From Armatimonadota bacterium (GTDB lineage: Bacteria > Armatimonadota > Fervidibacteria > Fervidibacterales > Fervidibacteraceae), in NCBI GenBank assembly GCA_026419315.1, contig JANZZQ010000010.1, forward strand, positions 1 through 17,714: a stretch of DNA of 17,714 nt. The letters run 5' to 3'. The notes below the pieces were generated by a model. The model saw nothing but the letters and a program-made list of their open reading frames with translations. It was not told the origin of the DNA and ran no database searches. Shown here piece after piece: positions 14,030-17,714 of the stretch. The position numbers and the translations under genes are program-made. Positions within the stretch are counted from its first letter, which is position 1; every line of letters begins with the position of its first letter.

Positions 14030-15763
14030 TCACGGTTCAAGGTGCAACTCCCGCTCCACATCGTCAAAGTAGTAACCTTCGTCCTTCGCTCGCTTGGGGT
14101 ATATGGGGATTCGGACATAGAAGGTTGAGCCTTTACCGGGTCCCTCGCTTTCCGCCCATATTTGGCCTTCATGCAACTCAACAAGGTGCTTGACAAGATA
14201 CAAACCAATTCCGGTCCCACCTGCCGCCCTTGTTTCCTTCGTGTCAATTCGCTCAAATTTCTCGAAGATTTTGGAGAGTTTGTCTTTCGGGATCCCGATC
14301 CCCTGGTCTTGAACGCTAATGAGGATGGTATTGTCTTCACGGACAGCCCGGACTCGAATCTCGCCTCCATTAGGCGAATACTTGATCGCGTTGTTAACCA
14401 AGTTGGTTAAGATGCCGTCCAACTTGTCTTCATCGGCGACGATGGGGGGTAGCGGTTCTGGAATGTCGGCGATAAGTTGGTGCTTGTCGGTGTAACTTCG
14501 TTGGATGGTCAGAACTCGGTCAATCACTTTGGTCAAGTCAACTTTCTGCCAGTGAGGCTGCAACGCAACGCCCCGCTCAATCCTCGACAAGTTGAGCAAG
14601 TCCTCAATAAGCCTCCTAAGCCTGTCCGTCTCTTGGTCAATGATCTGGTAAAACTCGTAACGAGTTTCCGCATCAAAGTAACCTTCTCGGTCCTCAAGCA
14701 AGGTGGCGATGAAGCCCTTAATGGATGTCAAGGGGGTGCGCAACTCGTGGGAGACAGTGGAAACGAATTCCGTCTTCATTCTCTCCAAACGCCTTATCTC
14801 CGTTATGTCGGAGAACAAAGCGATAACTCCTGTCGGGTTGCCGTGTTCGTCTCTAACGATGCTCGTCTCCACGCGATAGATGCGCTCCTCCGGTTCGTAG
14901 ATTTCCACTTCGTCCGTCAATTCCGTTTTATCGTTGAGCGAGTTCATCAGGATTGAACGAACTTTGTCGTGTTGGATGATTTGGGTAAATGGCTTGCCGA
15001 TGACGTTGCCGTCAATTCCACCGCAGAAGGCTTGAAGGGCGGTGTGGTTGACGAGGCTGATTTTTCCGTTGTTGTTAACCAAAATCACTCCAGCGGAGAC
15101 ACTTTCAAAGGCTCGCTCAAGTTGCTCCGTTCGCTCCCTCAACTCAATGTAAATTTGGGCACCGGCGATCACGGATGCGGATTGGCGGGCAAGGATTTCA
15201 AGGATTCGCCGATCCTCTTCTGAGAAAGGCAACTGTCGCCTTTTGTTGGCGACCATGAGAACGCCGATCGCTTTTCGTTCTACGATTCGCTGCTCCTCGT
15301 CGCGCTTGTCCCACATCAGTGGGACCATGATTACATTGTGAATGCCCACTTCGTTCAACACCCTGACATCGGGGTATCGGCTTTCGCGGGTGTCGTTAAC
15401 GATCACGGGGACCCTTTGAGTGAAGACATGTTGAATCAAGCCGTCTTTGGGGACAACCCCAATCGCGCCCAAACTTGCCAAGTCAATCCCAATAGTTGGA
15501 GGATGGAGGATAAGGACGTCCTCATCGGTGCGATGGACGAAAAAAACGCAAACTTCCGCCTGCAACAGCCTCGCAAACCTTGAGAACATGCGGGTGAGGG
15601 TATGTGTCAACTCCTCTTCAGTCGTTGGTGGGACCACAGCAGTCGTTGCTTGACTCTCCCTCGCTTCTGCCAATTGGCGTTCCAACTGTCGCCGTTGCTC
15701 CTCCAACTCGGCAATTCGCTTTCTCAAATTTTCCAGTTCCCTTTCCAAATCGTCCCGGCTCAT
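14030..15763 (-). CDS. Soluble GAF-PAS sensor histidine kinase
   Basis: A 577-residue kinase with no membrane segment, so it senses a cytoplasmic signal. Residues 1-38 are a charged coiled coil (ERELENLRKRIAELEEQ). A GAF domain covers about 48-205 (EEELTHTLTRMFSRFARLL to SASVIAGAQIYIEL). A PAS domain covers about 215-325 (FESVSAGVILVNNNGKISLVN to VIALFSDITEIRRLERM). The HisKA helix has the phospho-acceptor H339 in FVSTVSHELRTPLTSIKGF. The ATPase domain has N box NLVNNAIKYSPNG (454-466), G1 DQGIGIP (486-492), F box IFEKFERID and G2 GGTGIGLYLV (515-524). All catalytic motifs are complete. The layout resembles PhoR/VicK-type kinases without the transmembrane part. The ATG has GGAGG 9 bases upstream. 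No response regulator is next to it. Two hairpins lie just before it (15778-15819). Confidence 0.95.
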   Translation of the reverse strand: MSRDDLERELENLRKRIAELEEQRRQLERQLAEARESQATTAVVPPTTEEELTHTLTRMFSRFARLLQAEVCVFFVHRTDEDVLILHPPTIGIDLASLGAIGVVPKDGLIQHVFTQRVPVIVNDTRESRYPDVRVLNEVGIHNVIMVPLMWDKRDEEQRIVERKAIGVLMVANKRRQLPFSEEDRRILEILARQSASVIAGAQIYIELRERTEQLERAFESVSAGVILVNNNGKISLVNHTALQAFCGGIDGNVIGKPFTQIIQHDKVRSILMNSLNDKTELTDEVEIYEPEERIYRVETSIVRDEHGNPTGVIALFSDITEIRRLERMKTEFVSTVSHELRTPLTSIKGFIATLLEDREGYFDAETRYEFYQIIDQETDRLRRLIEDLLNLSRIERGVALQPHWQKVDLTKVIDRVLTIQRSYTDKHQLIADIPEPLPPIVADEDKLDGILTNLVNNAIKYSPNGGEIRVRAVREDNTILISVQDQGIGIPKDKLSKIFEKFERIDTKETRAAGGTGIGLYLVKHLVELHEGQIWAESEGPGKGSTFYVRIPIYPKRAKDEGYYFDDVERELHLEP

Positions 15764-15777
15764 TGTGAAATCCCTCC

Positions 15778-15819
15778 AACGATGAATCGTTCAAGGGCAA
15801 AGTTTTTGGCGAACCCTTG
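15778..15819. other. Two adjacent inverted repeats between truB and the histidine kinase gene
   Basis: 15778-15791 is AACGAT/ATCGTT with a 2-base centre and abuts the SD of the kinase gene (GGAGGGA at 15777-15771). 15792-15819 is CAAGGG/CCCTTG with a 16-base loop. The pair fills half of the 84-base gap. They could form an operator or an mRNA structure controlling access to the ribosome binding site. No T-run follows, so a terminator is unlikely. Confidence 0.35.
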
Positions 15820-15847
15820 TCTATTATGCCGCACTAACTCGGGTTCA

Positions 15848-16789
15848 TCACGATGTCGGTGGAAAGATTTTATGGGGTTGGCAAACCCACAAATTGCCTT
15901 GACGCCGAACAATCCCTACGCCCAGGAAACGCTGGTCTTGATCGTAAAGGCGAACTAACTCGTCATCCTTCAAGTTTGGGTAACCCCAAATCGTCCCAAT
16001 GACGCTTGCCATCCCGTTCAAGATTCTTTGAGCCTCAAGCCTCGTCAGCACCAAAGTAGGCAGCATCGGCAACGATTGGTCTAATGAAAGTATACACTGT
16101 TCCAGTTCACCACGCAAGACAGCTTCCGCAAACTCTTCCAAAGTCAACCCTTGTTCGCTCTTGAAGGGACCAACTTGTGTCCTCACGAGGAAGTGCTGAT
16201 ACCCACCACACCCCAAAGCCTCGCCTATGTCCGACGCTAAAGTTCGGATGTAAGTCCCACGGGAACAATGAACTTCAACTAATGCTCGCTTGACAGGCTT
16301 ATCCCACCATTCCAACAAAGTTAGGCGGTAAATACGAACCTTACGGGGCGGTCGTTCTACCTCTATGCCCTTCCGGGCTAACTCATACAACCGTTTGCCT
16401 TGATAGTGAACTGCGGAAAGCATGGGTGGCACTTGCTCAATCTCGCCGATAAACCCCTTAAGCACCTTCTCCAACCGCTCTGCCGTTACCCCTTCGGTCG
16501 AGCGAACCTCTACAATTTCGCCCTCCGCATCTTGAGTTTTGGTGGTAACACCGAGCACCATCTCAAACCGATAGACTTTGTCAAGTCCGGAAAGAAACTC
16601 CGCTAACCTTGTTGCCCTCCCCAAGCACAAAACCATCAAGCCTGAAGCCAAAGGGTCTAAAGTTCCCGTATGACCAACTCGCTTCATCTTCAGTTTCTTT
16701 CTCACAAACTCCACGACATCGTGGGCTGTCATACCCGATGGTTTCAGCAATAACAAAACACCTTCAGGTTCTTTGGTCTCGGTCCTCAT
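15848..16789 (-). CDS. truB: tRNA pseudouridine-55 synthase TruB
   Basis: Converts U55 in the T-loop of tRNAs to pseudouridine. The 313 residues show GVLLLLKPSGMTAHDVVEFVRKKL (10-33) and the catalytic motif VGHTGTLDPLASGLMVLCLG with D45. Next come YRFEMVLGVTTKTQDAEGE, the QVPPMLSAVHYQGKRLYELARKGIEVERPPRKV thumb region, and VHCSRGTYIRTLASDIGEALG. The tail (LTRLEAQRILNG to GVGIVRRQGNLWVCQP) is the PUA-like C-terminal domain. Length and motifs are normal. The ATG at 16789 has AAGGTGA 9 bases upstream. It follows the nrnA-like gene after 43 bases, an arrangement common in many bacteria (often rbfA-nrnA-truB-ribF). Confidence 0.97.
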   Translation of the reverse strand: MRTETKEPEGVLLLLKPSGMTAHDVVEFVRKKLKMKRVGHTGTLDPLASGLMVLCLGRATRLAEFLSGLDKVYRFEMVLGVTTKTQDAEGEIVEVRSTEGVTAERLEKVLKGFIGEIEQVPPMLSAVHYQGKRLYELARKGIEVERPPRKVRIYRLTLLEWWDKPVKRALVEVHCSRGTYIRTLASDIGEALGCGGYQHFLVRTQVGPFKSEQGLTLEEFAEAVLRGELEQCILSLDQSLPMLPTLVLTRLEAQRILNGMASVIGTIWGYPNLKDDELVRLYDQDQRFLGVGIVRRQGNLWVCQPHKIFPPTS

Positions 16790-16832
16790 AAATTCTCATC
16801 ACCTTCCGTTGCGTGGACCTGAGAAGGGTTGG

Positions 16833-17714
16833 TCATGAAAGCGCTTTTCGGAGCGTTTTCAGAACTTTTGTAACGGCAGATCGCAAAGGTTGCCTTATCC
16901 TACATCCAGCCGCCGCAGGGTGTCCTCCACCTCCGAACTGACGAGCAACTGCGGCGACATCAAACCCGTCTTTTGACCTGAGGCTAACTTTGACGAGTTT
17001 CGGTTCAGTCTCTCGGAACAGAACCGCCACCTTAGCGCCATCCACCGCCCTCAAAAAGTTGATGAAATTTTCCGTGTCTTCGTCAGTTGTTCCGGTTCGC
17101 ACAAAGTCGTTAAGCGTTAGAACCGACCAACACAAACCCAGTTCAGGTTCAAATTTCGCTTTGTTCAACATTCGCGCCAACAATTGTGTGGCAGCGAAGG
17201 AGCGAACCTCCATCACCCGATACGCTAAATCCTGCGGGTCAACCCCGTATTTCAACAACGATGCTGCCAACCGAAAAGTTCTTGAGGTCGTGTTGCGGAA
17301 GTGAAAAACGCCTGTATCAGAAATGAGCGCTGCATACAGGCAAGTGGCAATCTCTGGCGTCATCGGGACTTTCAGAGCCTTGAGCAAAATTGCGATCATC
17401 TCCCCAGTGGCCGCAGCCCCCGTGTCTATCCACATGAGCCAATCGCTTTCATCTTGTTCCGGTTTTAAAGGGTGGTGGTCAATAGCGACGACCGATGGTG
17501 CGTTCTTCCGAAGGTCATCTGGGATGTCAGCCCGAGCCAAATCTGCACAATCCACCAGAACTACCAAGTTGGGCTGAAAAGAAGGCGATCGCTTGACCTT
17601 ATCCACCGCCGGCAAAAAACTGTAGCGCTTTGGAACACCACTGTGGCATATAACTTCAACCTTCTTGCCCAATCTCTCCAACCCAATCGATAGCGCCAAA
17701 GCGCTCCCTATAGC
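16833..17714 (-). CDS. NrnA-like DHH/DHHA1 phosphoesterase (5' end outside window)
   Basis: A member of the DHH family that includes NrnA, which degrades nanoRNA and dephosphorylates pAp. The frame is open to the right edge: the first visible residues AIGSALALSIGLERLGKKVEVIC continue the DGDAIGSxLAL motif whose first aspartates lie outside the window. Inside are LVVLVDCADLAR (motif II aspartate), VVAIDHHPLKP (the DHH motif), CLYAALISDTGVFHFRNTT (motif IV aspartate) and the C-terminal DHHA1 signature VAAVARQFGGGGHPAAAGCRI. About 293 residues are visible, so roughly 20 to 35 N-terminal residues are missing compared with the usual 310 to 330. All motifs inside the window are intact. It is the first visible gene of the cluster leading to truB. 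Confidence 0.93.
   Translation of the reverse strand, partial: AIGSALALSIGLERLGKKVEVICHSGVPKRYSFLPAVDKVKRSPSFQPNLVVLVDCADLARADIPDDLRKNAPSVVAIDHHPLKPEQDESDWLMWIDTGAAATGEMIAILLKALKVPMTPEIATCLYAALISDTGVFHFRNTTSRTFRLAASLLKYGVDPQDLAYRVMEVRSFAATQLLARMLNKAKFEPELGLCWSVLTLNDFVRTGTTDEDTENFINFLRAVDGAKVAVLFRETEPKLVKVSLRSKDGFDVAAVARQFGGGGHPAAAGCRIRQPLRSAVTKVLKTLRKALS

Noticed and set aside
14477..14956. A 159-codon plus-strand frame opposite the histidine kinase
   Set aside because: It is antisense to the PAS and HisKA regions, with no SD and no recognisable protein features.
1..17714. CRISPR arrays, tRNA or rRNA genes, intact transposases, phage genes
   Set aside because: No regularly spaced direct repeats, no cloverleaf with a T-arm, and no transposase, integrase or phage structural motif was seen on either strand.

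Overview
The window looks like a piece of the chromosome of an uncultured diderm bacterium. The evidence is conserved housekeeping genes (rho, guaA, hpt, truB, nrnA-like, rpiB), good Shine-Dalgarno (SD) sites close to GGAGGTGA, a predicted outer-membrane barrel protein and a secreted glycoside hydrolase. The mix resembles Armatimonadota or Fervidibacter-type genomes, but that placement is an impression and was not tested. Almost everything is on the minus strand. Plus-strand genes are an S9-like small protein, an HTH-receiver regulator, a GH127-type hydrolase and the relic of an alpha-L-fucosidase.

Layout. 1-341 is the N-terminal part of a serine hydrolase (beta-lactamase family) that runs off the left edge. 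342-818 has no recognisable gene but holds a dense series of short perfect or near-perfect hairpins. 819-2894 is a minus-strand operon (zinc-ribbon membrane protein, BON-like protein, sugar-phosphate nucleotidyltransferase). 2982-4054 carries two plus-strand genes: a small protein resembling ribosomal protein S9, and a regulator with its HTH in front of its receiver domain. 4051-9635 is a minus-strand run read right to left: barrel protein, hypothetical protein, guaA, hpt, rho, HIT hydrolase. 4396-4734, between rho and the HIT gene, again holds hairpins. 9811-11688 is a secreted DUF1680/GH127-type glycosidase. 11740-12594 is a heavily decayed GH29 alpha-L-fucosidase, the clearest hidden object in the window. 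12577-17714 is a minus-strand cluster, read right to left: nrnA-like DHH phosphoesterase (cut by the right edge), truB, a soluble GAF-PAS histidine kinase, rpiB and a WecA/TagO-like lipid-carrier sugar-phosphate transferase.

How the genes work together. guaA and hpt cover GMP synthesis and purine salvage. rho is next to them but has its own possible promoter. nrnA-truB is a commonly seen neighbour pair from translation and RNA maintenance. The nucleotidyltransferase and the WecA-like enzyme point to surface polysaccharide synthesis. The GH127-type enzyme followed by the fucosidase relic suggests a former plant- or algal-polysaccharide locus that has lost one enzyme.

I found no CRISPR array, tRNA, rRNA, intact transposase or phage gene. 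I saw no convincing new defence or mobile system. The most interesting items are the fucosidase relic, the S9-like orphan, the HTH-receiver fusion and the hairpin clusters.
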